Assembly (NCBI RefSeq): GCF_010747415.1
Contig: NZ_JAAGNZ010000002.1
Location: forward strand, 372,001 to 436,000
Source of the DNA: Spirosoma agri
Lineage (GTDB): Bacteria > Bacteroidota > Bacteroidia > Cytophagales > Spirosomataceae
DNA: 64,000 nucleotides
Direction: 5' to 3'
Below are positions 9,629-18,256 of the stretch, piece by piece. The position numbers were made by a program, and so were the translations under genes. Positions within the stretch are counted from its first letter, which is position 1; the number at the start of each line of letters is the position of its first letter. The notes under the pieces are model-generated. The model had not been told where the DNA came from and ran no database searches. It was given only the letters and a program-made list of their open reading frames with translations.

Positions 9629-10396
9629 ATGATTAAAGTGTTCGAAAATAATCAGGAGCCGTTAGTAAGCGTGATCATTGCTACGTATAATTCTGATTTA
9701 TACTTAGAGCAATGTATAAACAGCATTTTGAACCAAACCTATTCAAAATTTGAGCTATTGATTATCGATGGCGGTAGCACAGATAAAACTGTATCTATAA
9801 TTAAAAAATACGAAAGCGTAATAAAATATTGGATTAGTGAGCCGGATAAAGGTGTGTATGATGCATGGAATAAGGCCATAGATAAATCTTCGGGAAGCTG
9901 GCTTACATTCATAGGTTCTGATGATATTTTCTATCCAAATGCTTTAGAACTTTACGTCAAACATATAATTAGTTACGATAATAGTAAAGAGCTAGAGTTT
10001 GTCTCATCAAAGATTGACCTTGTCGATAATGATTTGGCTTTGGTTAAAATAGTTGGAGAACCATGGAATTGGCATTCCTTCAAGCAATCGATGGTTACTT
10101 GGCATGTAGGCTCTTTCCACTCGAGACAATTATTTGATAAATATGGGTTGTTTGATTCTAGTTATAAGATATCTGGTGATTATGAATTTTTACTAAGGCC
10201 TAAGGATCTTCTTAACGCTTCTTACATCAATGTAAGAACTGTCAAGATGCGTAATGGTGGACTTAGTAATAATAGGCTGATTGATGCGAGTAATGAAACC
10301 TACAATGCTAAGATCAAAAATGGACTACTATCTCCATTTTTAGGGAACTTACTTCGCTATATAGATAGAGCACGTTTGATATTTAGATCTATTTGA
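9629..10396 (+). CDS. Family 2 glycosyltransferase
   Basis: GT-A fold enzyme expected to add one sugar to the lipid-linked repeat unit on the cytosolic face. Seen: opening VSVIIATYNSDLYLEQCINS, nucleotide-binding IIDGGSTDKT, the WISEPDKGVYDAWNKAI stretch, and the metal-binding region FIGSDDIFYP (DD motif at about residues 98-99). Length 255 aa is normal for small GT2 enzymes without membrane helices. It is bounded by relic sequence on the left and an IS5-like relic on the right (10488). It is clearly related to the GT at 23752-24498, which shares the WISEPDKGxYDAxNK block. Donor and acceptor sugars are unknown. Confidence 0.9.
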   Translation: MIKVFENNQEPLVSVIIATYNSDLYLEQCINSILNQTYSKFELLIIDGGSTDKTVSIIKKYESVIKYWISEPDKGVYDAWNKAIDKSSGSWLTFIGSDDIFYPNALELYVKHIISYDNSKELEFVSSKIDLVDNDLALVKIVGEPWNWHSFKQSMVTWHVGSFHSRQLFDKYGLFDSSYKISGDYEFLLRPKDLLNASYINVRTVKMRNGGLSNNRLIDASNETYNAKIKNGLLSPFLGNLLRYIDRARLIFRSI

Positions 10397-10614
10397 GATG
10401 AATAATTTTACTCCCACGAATAGCTATAAATTTTGCGTTCTCTTCAAAACTGATGATCGTTTATCTGTCGACAGGTCTTTAAGAATATGTTTGGGAATTA
10501 GGTTTAGCCAAAAACACCTATTCGTTGCTACATAATCTGAATGTTGGCTAAGTAAAGCCACCTTACCGAAGATGATATGGTTTACTCATCGTCTTTGACG
10601 ATCCGCCGGAAGAA

Positions 10615-10630
10615 TGGGGTCGCCTGTGCG
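10615..10630 (-). repeat. 16-bp hairpin insert, copy 1, C-terminal site (shared)
   Basis: Sense-strand sequence CGCACAGGCGACCCCA inserted between AAT and TTC in the transposase codons WLN/FFRR. Copy 2 has an insert at the same site (26129-26144). Confidence 0.8.
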
Positions 10631-10734
10631 ATTGAGCCAAGCAGTGGTCCGCTCTACTACCCAACGTTTGGCAAGGGGAACAAAACCTTGAGCGGACTCG
10701 GGCCGCGCCACGGTGGCCGCGATGCTTTCTCAGA

Positions 10735-10750
10735 CCGGGTCGCCGGTGCG
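10735..10750 (-). repeat. 16-bp hairpin insert, copy 1, shared site 2
   Basis: Sense-strand sequence CGCACCGGCGACCCGG inserted between GAT and TCTGAG of the transposase. It is identical to the consensus and sits at the same site as 26023-26038 in copy 2. It contains CCGG-CGAC-CCGG, a 4-bp stem with a 4-nt loop. Confidence 0.85.
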
Positions 10751-10796
10751 ATCAATGCTCCAATCAGCTGAAGCTCGGGCAAAAACGCCGTTGTAA

Positions 10797-10812
10797 TCGG
10801 ACCCCCGAAGCG
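10797..10812 (-). repeat. 16-bp insert, copy 1 only, diverged
   Basis: Sense-strand sequence CGCTTCGGGGGTCCGA is present in copy 1 between GATCAAGC and TTACAACGG. Copy 2 reads straight through (YGDQPDNG). The length difference is exactly 16 bp and 12 of 16 positions match the insert at 11297-11312. Confidence 0.7.
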
Positions 10813-10957
10813 GCTTGATCACCATAGGCTTTTTCTAACCGCTCGCCTACTCGCCAAAGAATCGACTCTACCAAGCCAACCGCTGCTGGACCGTCGGCCT
10901 GACCAGCAGCCACCCATAATCGCCCTTGTGTATCAACCACAAGTGTGCGTTTGTGAC

Positions 10958-10973
10958 CGCTCGGGCGACCTCG
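10958..10973 (+). repeat. 16-bp hairpin insert, copy 1 only, reverse orientation
   Basis: Plus-strand sequence CGCTCGGGCGACCTCG matches the insert at 26129-26144 at 14 of 16 positions, but it runs opposite to the transposase sense strand. Removal joins KRVSG to HKRTLVVDT, matching KRVNGRKRQFVVDT in copy 2. Confidence 0.75.
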
Positions 10974-11296
10974 CACTAACCCGTTTGTGCGCATCAAGAC
11001 CACGGTCTTCCCCGATCAAAAACGCCAATTTAACCAACTGTGAATCAACACGCACGGCCGATGGCAATGCATCCCGGTCTGCCATTAGTCGATCTAACTC
11101 ATTCAAGGCAGCGTTGAGCCGTTCAAACGTGCCGTCCGACTTCCAGATGTTAAAATGGGCGTAAACAGCCTGCCAAGGTGGCCAACAATCAGGCAGATTT
11201 CGCCATTGACCACCCGTTCTAAGCAGCCACAAAATGATGTTAACAATCTGCCTTAGATCGTGCTTTCGTTTGCGTTTTAACTGAAAGAAAGGCGAA

Positions 11297-11312
11297 TCGG
11301 GTCGCCGGAGCG
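11297..11312 (-). repeat. 16-bp hairpin insert, copy 1 only, N-terminal site
   Basis: Sense-strand sequence CGCTCCGGCGACCCGA sits between GCAAT and TTCGCC. Copy 2 has the uninterrupted GCAATTTCTCC at this place. Confidence 0.8.
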
Positions 11313-11421
11313 ATTGCGGCCCATTGAGAGTCGGTCAGTGGCTTCCACTATTTGGTCACATCTTTGAAGTTTGGCGATCATAAAGTTGGCACGACTCTCA
11401 ACCTTTCTCAATTCCCAAACA

Positions 11422-11749
11422 CCCTCTAATGCTGTTGTCGAATTGTAGCCTTTACCCAGTGCATCAGCATCTTTGGCATGCGTAGTGGCCACTTACTCTA
11501 GTTGACGGCTGTTGGGATGTAGTCCGCTGATTTTGTGAGCGCATTCAGAAAAGTGCACGCTATTTACGAGGCCTTTATATTCAGATCAGAAGTCTTTTAA
11601 GAGAAGCAAGCCACCCATGAAGTTAACTTGTGTCTTCATGGCGAGGTAGGATCATTGGGGGCCTGCGCAAGCAATCGCAAGCAATAGGTATAGCCTTTGT
11701 ACACACTATACTAGGCGGTAATCTGACCATTTGAGGATTTTATTTGTCA
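11422..11749. other. Intergenic, no supported gene
   Basis: About 330 bp between the IS5-like relic and the IS630-like relic. I see short imperfect repeats (aagcaatcgcaagcaat near 11670) but no coding frame, RNA or clear regulatory site. Confidence 0.4.
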
Positions 11750-12037
11750 GGGGCAGCCAGTTCGGAACTGGTGTTACGGTGTTTTGATGAATTTGTGGCT
11801 AGCTTGAGCAAACCTACTGTGGAGAATCTGAATGACAAATATGCCTATTAAATCAATTGGTTTAATCGATTGAGAGCGGTACGGTCTATACTATCTATAC
11901 TGATATGATTTACTCTAGTTCAGAGTCCTGAGATAAATCTGATCAAAATTTTGTGGAAACAGACCACGTATCACCGGATAAATCAAACCATGCTACGAGA
12001 AGCCTTGAGAGGCATTTTATCTGGTGGCACCACATAG
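11750..12037 (+). pseudogene. Relic of an IS630-type transposase
   Basis: In the plus frames, DEFVASLSKPTVENLND resembles the region before the second catalytic Asp of IS630-family transposases. Further on, SPEINLIKILWKQTTYHRI resembles the YSPELNLIEILW block that precedes the catalytic Glu. Stops and a frame change separate the two blocks, and the N-terminal half is not recognisable. Clearly non-functional. Confidence 0.55.
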
Positions 12038-12413
12038 CAATTTATTATCATTTAAAGTAAAACAGGGTTCTTTTAACGTATTCTGTCAGAGAAGAGCTAT
12101 TTTCTTTGCCGTTTTAACCATTAACAATCCGTTTTCATTCGAGAAACAGAACCGTGTACCCTTGATATGGGTAATCTTTGTTTTAAAGTTCTTTCATCCG
12201 ACTGGCAAGTGTATGTAAATTCATAATTCAATTATAGCTTTGTCAGCAATTACTGTTGTTATATCTATTAAAGATTTGCACCTAACAAAGAATTTGCATA
12301 AAATCCACATAGGTACAAGATTGATATAATAATTTTTTGTTGTTGAGTACTCATTTTTAAGTAATTTGTAATTACTTTGATAGTCAAATTTTTACTTATA
12401 AATACTAAAATTT
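12038..12413. other. AT-rich upstream region of the fibre gene
   Basis: Very AT-rich. A TTACTTTG at 12372-12379, 34 bp before the ATG at 12414, resembles the -7 box in 7 of 8 positions. A 64-codon open stretch at 12024-12218 has no recognisable features and is not called. Confidence 0.4.
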
Positions 12414-14138
12414 ATGAAAAAAGTGAATATACGTAAACGACACATAGTTTTTGCACTTCAGTTGCTCGTCGTGGCTACTGGTGCTACTGCTCAAATTAGA
12501 GTCGGGTCTCCTTCTGGAACAGTAGACGGATCCGCATCGCTAGATGTCAGATCAGGTCCCTACTCGTCAGGTAGTCCCTATCGAGGTTTGCTAGCTCCTA
12601 CTGTAACTACATCACAACGTGATCAAATTCAAAATCCATCTACTGGTCTGATCATTTTCAACAGTAGCACAAATCAGATAGAGGTAAATACAGGCACGTC
12701 AAGCTCGCCAGTTTGGACAGCGGGTGGAGCTTCCACTGCTGGCGGTAACTCCTGGAATTTAAATGGTAATGCTGGTACTACTAACGGCAACTTTTTGGGA
12801 ACCACTAGTAATGTCCCGTTTTATTTTAGAGTTAATAACCAAAATTCGGGACGGATTGATCAACTTCTTAACAACGTAGCGTTAGGTTATCTAGCTTACA
12901 GCAGCAGTGCAACTGGAACTGGTAATACGGCTATTGGAACTTTGGCATTGGCGAATACAACGTCGGGTAGCTATAATACAGCAATGGGACTACAGGCGTT
13001 ACAGAATAATACGACTGGAACAGGAAATACAGGATTAGGGACAGTGGCTTTATTAGCCAACACAACTGGGCAAAACAATACAGCTTCTGGCTACAAAGCA
13101 TTGTTTACAAATACAAGTGGGCAGGGAAATACAGCTTTGGGCTCAGTGGCTTTACAGGATAATACGACCGGCAATAATAATACAGGATTAGGGACTGTGG
13201 CTTTACAGTCAAATACAACTGGTGCTAATAATACAGCTGCAGGTGCTGGTGCTTTACAAAAAAATACCACGGGCTACGAAAACACAGCAATTGGATCGAA
13301 TTCCCAAGCCGCTAACACGAGTGGCTATTCAAACATAGCTGTTGGCACAGATGCATTGTCAAGCAACACAATTGGTAATGATAATACAGCCTTTGGGGGG
13401 TCTGCTCTGCTATCCAGCACAACGGGTAACGGAAATATGGCTTCGGGTAACCTTGCTTTACGTCTTAACACGACCGGTAATTCTAATACCGCAGTCGGAA
13501 CTATTGGGTTGCAAAACAACACTACCGGTAATCTCAATTCGTCGCTTGGTTTCAATGCTGGGTCTTCGGTTGGCAACCTAAACAATTCAACGGCTATTGG
13601 CGCTAATGCAATAACTAACGCTAGCAACCAGATCGTGCTAGGTGATAATAGCATTACATCTTTACGCTGTAATGTACAAACCATTTCCTCACTTTCAGAT
13701 AAACGTATCAAGGAGGATGTCCAAAAGAATGTGCCTGGTTTAACTTTCATTACCAAACTTACTCCTGTTACTTATCATGTAAATAAATTCAAGGAAGCTA
13801 AACTGATAGGATATTCATCAAATCTTGTTAAAGAAGATAGAACGCTTCATAGTGGTTTTTTAGCTCAAGATGTTGAGAAAGCAGCTAAAGAAGTAGGCTA
13901 TAATTTTGAAGGTGTTCGCCAGGAAGAAGGGGGCCGATATTATACTTTGGGATATACGCTTTTTGTCATACCCCTGGTTCAAGCGGTTAAGGAGCTTAAT
14001 ACAGAGATAGAAACGCTCAAAGCTAAAGTGCAGGCGAACGAGACTGCTTATGCTCTTTTAGCCGATCAAGTCAAGCAAATGCAACAAACGCTAGGAGTAT
14101 CTAAGGTAGATGTAAGTACCAAAATGGGCAAGAAATAG
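12414..14138 (+). CDS. Secreted repeat-rich fibre protein with Peptidase S74-type chaperone domain
   Basis: 574 aa. Signal peptide (MKKVNIRKRHIVFALQLLVV...TGATAQ) is followed by a short head (residues about 25-150). Roughly 20 imperfect repeats of about 14-16 residues follow, built on N-T-A-x-G-x-x-A-L-x-x-N-T-T-G (residues about 165-405). The C-terminus has the phrase SDKRIKEDVQKNVPGL, the mark of the intramolecular chaperone of endosialidases (Peptidase_S74). It ends with a coiled coil (about 520-560). In phage and bacterial fibres S74 trimerises the stalk and is cleaved off in cis. Probable cell-surface or matrix fibre, trimeric (inference). Related to but distinct from the genes at 14246 and 28114. 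Confidence 0.85.
   Translation: MKKVNIRKRHIVFALQLLVVATGATAQIRVGSPSGTVDGSASLDVRSGPYSSGSPYRGLLAPTVTTSQRDQIQNPSTGLIIFNSSTNQIEVNTGTSSSPVWTAGGASTAGGNSWNLNGNAGTTNGNFLGTTSNVPFYFRVNNQNSGRIDQLLNNVALGYLAYSSSATGTGNTAIGTLALANTTSGSYNTAMGLQALQNNTTGTGNTGLGTVALLANTTGQNNTASGYKALFTNTSGQGNTALGSVALQDNTTGNNNTGLGTVALQSNTTGANNTAAGAGALQKNTTGYENTAIGSNSQAANTSGYSNIAVGTDALSSNTIGNDNTAFGGSALLSSTTGNGNMASGNLALRLNTTGNSNTAVGTIGLQNNTTGNLNSSLGFNAGSSVGNLNNSTAIGANAITNASNQIVLGDNSITSLRCNVQTISSLSDKRIKEDVQKNVPGLTFITKLTPVTYHVNKFKEAKLIGYSSNLVKEDRTLHSGFLAQDVEKAAKEVGYNFEGVRQEEGGRYYTLGYTLFVIPLVQAVKELNTEIETLKAKVQANETAYALLADQVKQMQQTLGVSKVDVSTKMGKK
12930..13610 (+). repeat. Coding tandem repeats, about 42-48 bp units
   Basis: DNA repeats encoding the N-T-A-x-G-x-x-A-L-x-x-N-T-T-G units of the fibre protein. 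Units are diverged at third positions, so this is an old array held by selection on protein rather than a recent expansion. Confidence 0.8.
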
Positions 14139-14245
14139 GCCTGGAAGGTTTGGTAAGTATGAATTTTAGTTTTTTTCTAATTTATTTTTTTGAACTTTAC
14201 TTTTTACCTAATTACGGCTTAAAGTAAAACTAACTTAAATTTAAC

Positions 14246-15625
14246 ATGAGGCATAATATCTACTCTTTTCTCAGTGTCCTGTGTGTACTTATTGTACAAG
14301 TTCAAGCCATAGGACAGACTATTGATGTCCCTACAGGAAGTCCGTTGACAATAAATGGTAATCTTAATCTTCCAACCGGTTTCTCTTTGCAGTACAACGC
14401 TCAGACAATCCTAAGGGGCCCTGCTGCAGGCTCTTTTAACACGTATTTAGGTATTGAATCTGGCAACAGTACACAAGGTACTCAAAATACGTTCATAGGA
14501 TATCAATCTGGCTACAGCAATACGGCAGGAGCCAATACCTTTTTAGGTTTTCAGGCTGGCCGTACCAATACGAGTGGTACAGCTAACGTCTTTATCGGTA
14601 GCCAAGCCGGATACACCAATACCACAGGTACGGGTAACATGTTTTTAGGCCAGCAAGCAGGTTATAATAGTACTGCCAGCTATAATCTCTTCATGGGTAA
14701 CTCTTCAGGCAGTACAAATACTACTGGTTTGGGTAATACGGCTATCGGGGATGGCTCCCTGTTACGCAATAGCGTGGGTACCCATAATGTGGCTATCGGT
14801 CGCTTTGCGGGCGTAGAAAGCCGTAACGATGAGAACACTTTTATCGGTTTTGCCGCTGATGTTACCCCTGATACCCCTAATCTGACCAATGCTACCGCTA
14901 TTGGGGCTCGCGCTCGGGTTAGCCAGAGCAACAGTATCGTTCTAGGCGCTAATGCGAATGTTGGTATTGGTACCGGAGCTCCCACCGCCAAGCTGCACAT
15001 TACCACTGGAGTTACTGGTACTTCTGGTCTTCGTTTACAAAACCTGACCAGCAGCAACACAGCTAGTGTGACAAACCAGACCAAATTTCTCACAGTAGAT
15101 GGTAACGGGAATGTAATTTTGGGGAGCCTAAACGGTTCGGCTCGTGAAGGAGCATCAGATGCGCTTTGGCAGCGGAAGGGTTCATTCCTGCAAAGCACAA
15201 ACGGCGAATCGATTATCATTGGCCAGGGTGTGGATAAGACGCCAACGGACTATAACCTGTTTGTTAGCAAAGGTATCCTAACCGAAAAAGTAAAGGTTGC
15301 TGTTAAAAACACAAATGAATGGAGCGATAAGGTATTTGAGAAGAATTATCCGCTGAAGAGCCTGAAAGAAGTCGAGTTGCATATCAAAAAGAATGGCCAT
15401 CTACCTGGCGTTCCATCGGCAGTAGAGATGGTGGAGCAGGGAAATGACCTCCACAAAACAGATACTAAATTGCTGGAAAAGATTGAAGAGCTGACCTTAT
15501 ACACGATTCAATTGGCTAAAGACAATCAAAAGCAGTCGCGTAGTCTTCAGATTTTAAAGCGTCAACATCAGGCTGAGATTAATGAGCTTAAACAACTGAT
15601 TAGACAATCAAGAAACAAAAAATAG
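14246..15625 (+). CDS. Secreted repeat-rich fibre protein (FIGxxAGxxNT repeats) with coiled-coil tail
   Basis: 459 aa. Signal peptide (MRHNIYSFLSVLCVLIVQVQAIGQ), a short N-terminal sheet region, then repeats based on NTFIGxQxGxxNT (residues about 65-175). A conserved block follows (GNTAIGDGSLLRN ... VESRNDENTFIGFAADVTP ... VSQSNSIVLG), then an NVGIGT knot, a C-terminal domain with KVKVAVKNTNEWSDKVFEKNY and HLPGVPSA, and a final coiled coil (about 410-455). The block and the C-terminal domain are very similar to the gene at 28114. It lacks the S74 signature of its neighbour and instead has the NEWSDxVFEK domain common in Bacteroidota fibre-like proteins. Location: exported; role likely adhesive or structural (inference). 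Confidence 0.82.
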   Translation: MRHNIYSFLSVLCVLIVQVQAIGQTIDVPTGSPLTINGNLNLPTGFSLQYNAQTILRGPAAGSFNTYLGIESGNSTQGTQNTFIGYQSGYSNTAGANTFLGFQAGRTNTSGTANVFIGSQAGYTNTTGTGNMFLGQQAGYNSTASYNLFMGNSSGSTNTTGLGNTAIGDGSLLRNSVGTHNVAIGRFAGVESRNDENTFIGFAADVTPDTPNLTNATAIGARARVSQSNSIVLGANANVGIGTGAPTAKLHITTGVTGTSGLRLQNLTSSNTASVTNQTKFLTVDGNGNVILGSLNGSAREGASDALWQRKGSFLQSTNGESIIIGQGVDKTPTDYNLFVSKGILTEKVKVAVKNTNEWSDKVFEKNYPLKSLKEVELHIKKNGHLPGVPSAVEMVEQGNDLHKTDTKLLEKIEELTLYTIQLAKDNQKQSRSLQILKRQHQAEINELKQLIRQSRNKK

Positions 15626-15890
15626 CAGGTATGTGCTGTTGAAGTTAGTAATTGCGGCACTGTCATTGACACGTACGCTTGGGTTTAATAACATCGAGGA
15701 AATAGTATCTCTTCGCCCTGAAAGTCGTAGAAGTATATCACCTTGCGTTGATTTAAACCGTTAAATTTGAGGAATCAATAGACGGTATAGGCATACATCT
15801 ATTGCGCCATGATTGCTAGCTCTACGGTAACCGTTTGAAAAAAACATCTTGAAACCTCAAAACCGTTTTTTTGGTCAGACAATCTGAGTA

Positions 15891-15927
15891 CAAATTGGCA
15901 GTTTTCAATGAAAAGACTGCCAATTTG
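15891..15927. terminator. Hairpin with 12-bp stem downstream of fibre gene
   Basis: CAAATTGGCAGT at 15891-15902 pairs with ACTGCCAATTTG at 15916-15927 across a 13-nt loop. It lies about 270 bp after the fibre stop and has no clean T-run, so terminator function is only possible. Confidence 0.5.
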
Positions 15928-16113
15928 CATTGCAATAAGACACGGTTTAAAGTGGACGAATTTACTTCTTGCTACAGCGTGTTATGACCAAGAAACTATT
16001 TTTAATATTGTCCATGATTACCAAGTATAAAAACGAATGAATGCTTTGAATGATAATTCAACAGGCAAATAAATACCGTGTTTATGCAAGGAAATTTTTT
16101 GACTAAATTCTAG

Positions 16114-16151
16114 TTTCCCTTCTCTTTTTAGCTGATTAAAGAGAAGGGAAA
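16114..16151. repeat. Perfect 14-bp inverted repeat
   Basis: TTTCCCTTCTCTTT at 16114-16127 and its exact complement at 16138-16151, with a 10-nt loop. It lies 200 bp before the GH99-like gene. Could be a terminator or a regulatory stem. Confidence 0.7.
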
Positions 16152-16349
16152 TTAGGAAAATTGTCCTTATAATATAGTTTGGCTTATACATAGTTGAGTT
16201 ATTCAACCTCTTAACTAGAGTACAGGCACACGTAGAGGTCAAACACATGCCAGCACTTGTAAAAAAAGTGAGGTGTGAAGGAGTAGAGTATTATTTCGAC
16301 AATTTTAATAACGACCAACTCAATCGGTGGCACAGGCTTCCATATAAAT

Positions 16350-18158
16350 ATGAAGTGGTTTATTCTTAGTGTAGTATGGATAGGTATTACTATCACTTCA
16401 TTTTTTTTACCAGAATTTGATACGCGTAATTCTAATGTATATCAATCACAAGAAACGGGTTCCCCCATTATTCCGCCGATAAGTGCGAACTGGGCGGCTA
16501 CAGATGGAGTTGGCCGTACATTACCAAAAAGAGCCTCGACAGGTGATTTTAAAAGGAATAAATATGTAGGTATCTTTTACTTTCTCCTGCACGGCCAGTA
16601 CAATGATAAGGCAGTATATGACATTTCGGCTATAACGAGAGCAAATCCAACCAGTCCAAAGTTCGGTCCAGAAACTACTTGGCATTGGTGGGGCGAACCT
16701 GAAGCTGGTTACTACAAAGCTGATGACCCATGGGTTATTCGACGTAATCTGCAATTGTTGACGCTAGCCGGTGTCGATATTCTTTTTTTCGATGTAACTA
16801 ATGGTGACACATATCTTACTGTAGTTAAAAAAATTTGCGAAATATCAATAGATATGCGTCATAAGGGTATGCCTACCCCATATATCTGTTTTGTCACATA
16901 TACGAGAAGTGCTCAGACCGTGGCAACACTATATGAGCAAATTTATAACCAGAATAAATATTCGGAGCTGTGGTTCCGGTGGCAGGGGAAACCATTAATA
17001 CTAGGTAAAATAGGAGAGATGACAGATACCGGTATCCGTGATTTCTTTACTTGGCGCTATAGTTGGGCATGGACTAATACTCGCAATGAGCCTCATAATT
17101 GGCAATGGCTTGATCGAACTCCACAAAATTACGGTTGGGATAAAGATCCTTCTGTGCCAGAGCAAATTCCCGTTGCTGTTGCCAGTCATCCATTCGATAA
17201 TAGTATTGGTAAGAGTTTTCGGCAAGGACGTCAAGGAGTTATAAATAGAAATGGTATTACTAACGTTACCCAAAACGGATTGTACTTTGACGAACAATGG
17301 AAACGAGCCTTACAGGTAAACCCGGCAGTAGTCTTTGTTTCAGGATGGAATGAGTGGGTAGCTCAGCGTTTCATTAACAGGCCAGATTCAGCTGCAAAAG
17401 CAAAGCCTTTTAAGTTTATGGGGAAACCAATGAAACCAGGCCAAACGTTTTTTATTGATTTATATAATGAAGAGTACAATAGAGATATTGAACCGATGAA
17501 AGGAGGTTATACAGATAATTATTACTATCAACTGGTAGCTAATATTCGTCGGTTTAAAGGAATACCCGCCCCTGAGCAAGCCACTCCTGCCCGGACAATT
17601 TCTATTGACGGAAAATTTGATGAATGGAACCAAGTAAAGCCTGCTTTTTTTGATCCTGCAGATGATGTGCTTCATAGAAACTGGCCAAGAGCTGACAATA
17701 AAATTAATTATTTGAATAAAACCGGACGTAATGATATCACAAGTTGTAGAGTAACTTATGATAAAACAAACGCCTTCTTTTACGTGAAAACAGCTCAAAA
17801 AATCTCGGCTGCGACCGATAAAAACTGGATGTTGTTATTTGTTGATGCTGACCAATCCATAAAAACAGGTTGGGCCGGATACGATTATTTAATTACCCAC
17901 ACATACAAGGGAAATAAGTCAACCGTCAATCGATGGAATGGGAAAGCATGGACACCTGTAGCAACAGGCACTTTCCGATATACTAACAACGAACTCGAAC
18001 TTAGTGTCCCCTTAAGCGCCCTTAAACAAACCGCAGGAAAAGTAAAAATAGATTTCCATTGGGCGGATAACATACAGCAGTTGAACAATATAACTGAATT
18101 TTTTACAAATGGTGACAGTGCTCCAGATCGCCGTTTTAATTATTCATATGTAAATTGA
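16350..18158 (+). CDS. Secreted GH99/GH71-like glycoside hydrolase with C-terminal sugar-binding-like domain
   Basis: 602 aa. N-terminal hydrophobic segment (MKWFILSVVWIGITITSFFL) is a signal peptide or anchor. The catalytic-type domain (about residues 60-400) has the pattern of GH71/GH99-like barrels: VGIFYFLLHGQYN near its start, WHWWGEPEAGYYKADDPW, VDILFFDVTNG, and the late VSGWNEWVAQRF motif, whose Glu is a likely catalytic residue. A C-terminal beta domain (about 430-600) opens with SIDGKFDEWNQ, as in CBM9-like modules. GH99 members act on mannans or related polysaccharides. The role here could be trimming or degrading the polysaccharide made by the surrounding locus (inference). AT-rich like its neighbours. 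Confidence 0.75.
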   Translation: MKWFILSVVWIGITITSFFLPEFDTRNSNVYQSQETGSPIIPPISANWAATDGVGRTLPKRASTGDFKRNKYVGIFYFLLHGQYNDKAVYDISAITRANPTSPKFGPETTWHWWGEPEAGYYKADDPWVIRRNLQLLTLAGVDILFFDVTNGDTYLTVVKKICEISIDMRHKGMPTPYICFVTYTRSAQTVATLYEQIYNQNKYSELWFRWQGKPLILGKIGEMTDTGIRDFFTWRYSWAWTNTRNEPHNWQWLDRTPQNYGWDKDPSVPEQIPVAVASHPFDNSIGKSFRQGRQGVINRNGITNVTQNGLYFDEQWKRALQVNPAVVFVSGWNEWVAQRFINRPDSAAKAKPFKFMGKPMKPGQTFFIDLYNEEYNRDIEPMKGGYTDNYYYQLVANIRRFKGIPAPEQATPARTISIDGKFDEWNQVKPAFFDPADDVLHRNWPRADNKINYLNKTGRNDITSCRVTYDKTNAFFYVKTAQKISAATDKNWMLLFVDADQSIKTGWAGYDYLITHTYKGNKSTVNRWNGKAWTPVATGTFRYTNNELELSVPLSALKQTAGKVKIDFHWADNIQQLNNITEFFTNGDSAPDRRFNYSYVN

Positions 18159-18256
18159 AAAAACGTCATACATTTAAGACTGTGTAACAACAGTCCGTAT
18201 GCCGGAATTCATGTAGACATTCAATACATATAATTGTCAGTGCTTGGTTTACTTTT

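Larger units (their letters stand above)
10504..11338 (-). pseudogene. IS5-like transposase, copy 1, frame broken by 16-bp inserts
   Basis: On the minus strand the frame opens at LTDSQWAAISPFF (from 11338), the usual IS5/IS427-type start. It continues KRKRKHDLRQIVNIILWLL, WRNLPDCWPPWQAVYAHFN, a first acidic residue in RVDSQLVKL, then GHKRTLVVDTQGRLW (second Asp) and RWVVER (catalytic Glu region). The frame is interrupted by 16-bp insertions at 11297-11312, 10958-10973, 10797-10812, 10735-10750 and 10615-10630. A 14-bp excess sits near 10700-10715. Deleting the first four 16-mers rejoins the protein exactly in frame, as I counted codon by codon. Ordinary stop codons at the C-terminus (VKDDE then TAA-type stop) show further decay. 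Confidence 0.85.
10488..11421 (-). mobile_element. Decayed IS5-like insertion sequence, copy 1
   Basis: About 934 bp bounded by imperfect inverted ends: TGTTTGGGAATTA at 10488-10500 and its complement TAATTCCC-like end, read as GTGTTTGGGAATTGAG on the minus strand from 11422. The transposase lies on the minus strand and is broken. The same termini and gene order occur in copy 2 at 25363-26271 in the opposite orientation. I could not identify a clear target duplication. Sequence identity between copies is recognisable throughout but interrupted by the 16-bp inserts listed separately. Confidence 0.85.
15626..16349. other. Non-coding gap with two strong hairpins
   Basis: About 720 bp with no supported gene. 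It contains the inverted repeats 15891-15927 and 16114-16151, listed separately. Open stretches on the minus strand (16018-16396) lack any protein-like pattern. Confidence 0.5.

Noticed and set aside
10577..10771. Plus-strand 64-codon frame in IS copy 1
   Set aside because: Shadow of the minus-strand transposase relic.
12024..12218. 64-codon open frame before the fibre gene
   Set aside because: No start context, no composition or motif suggesting protein; it begins inside a transposase relic.
12930..13610. Regular repeats resembling a CRISPR array
   Set aside because: The units are coding, diverge at third positions and have no constant spacers.
13325..13756. 143-codon minus-strand open frame inside the first fibre gene
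   Set aside because: Opposite-strand shadow of the repeat array.
16018..16396. Two minus-strand open frames
   Set aside because: They overlap hairpins and look like random AT-rich translation.
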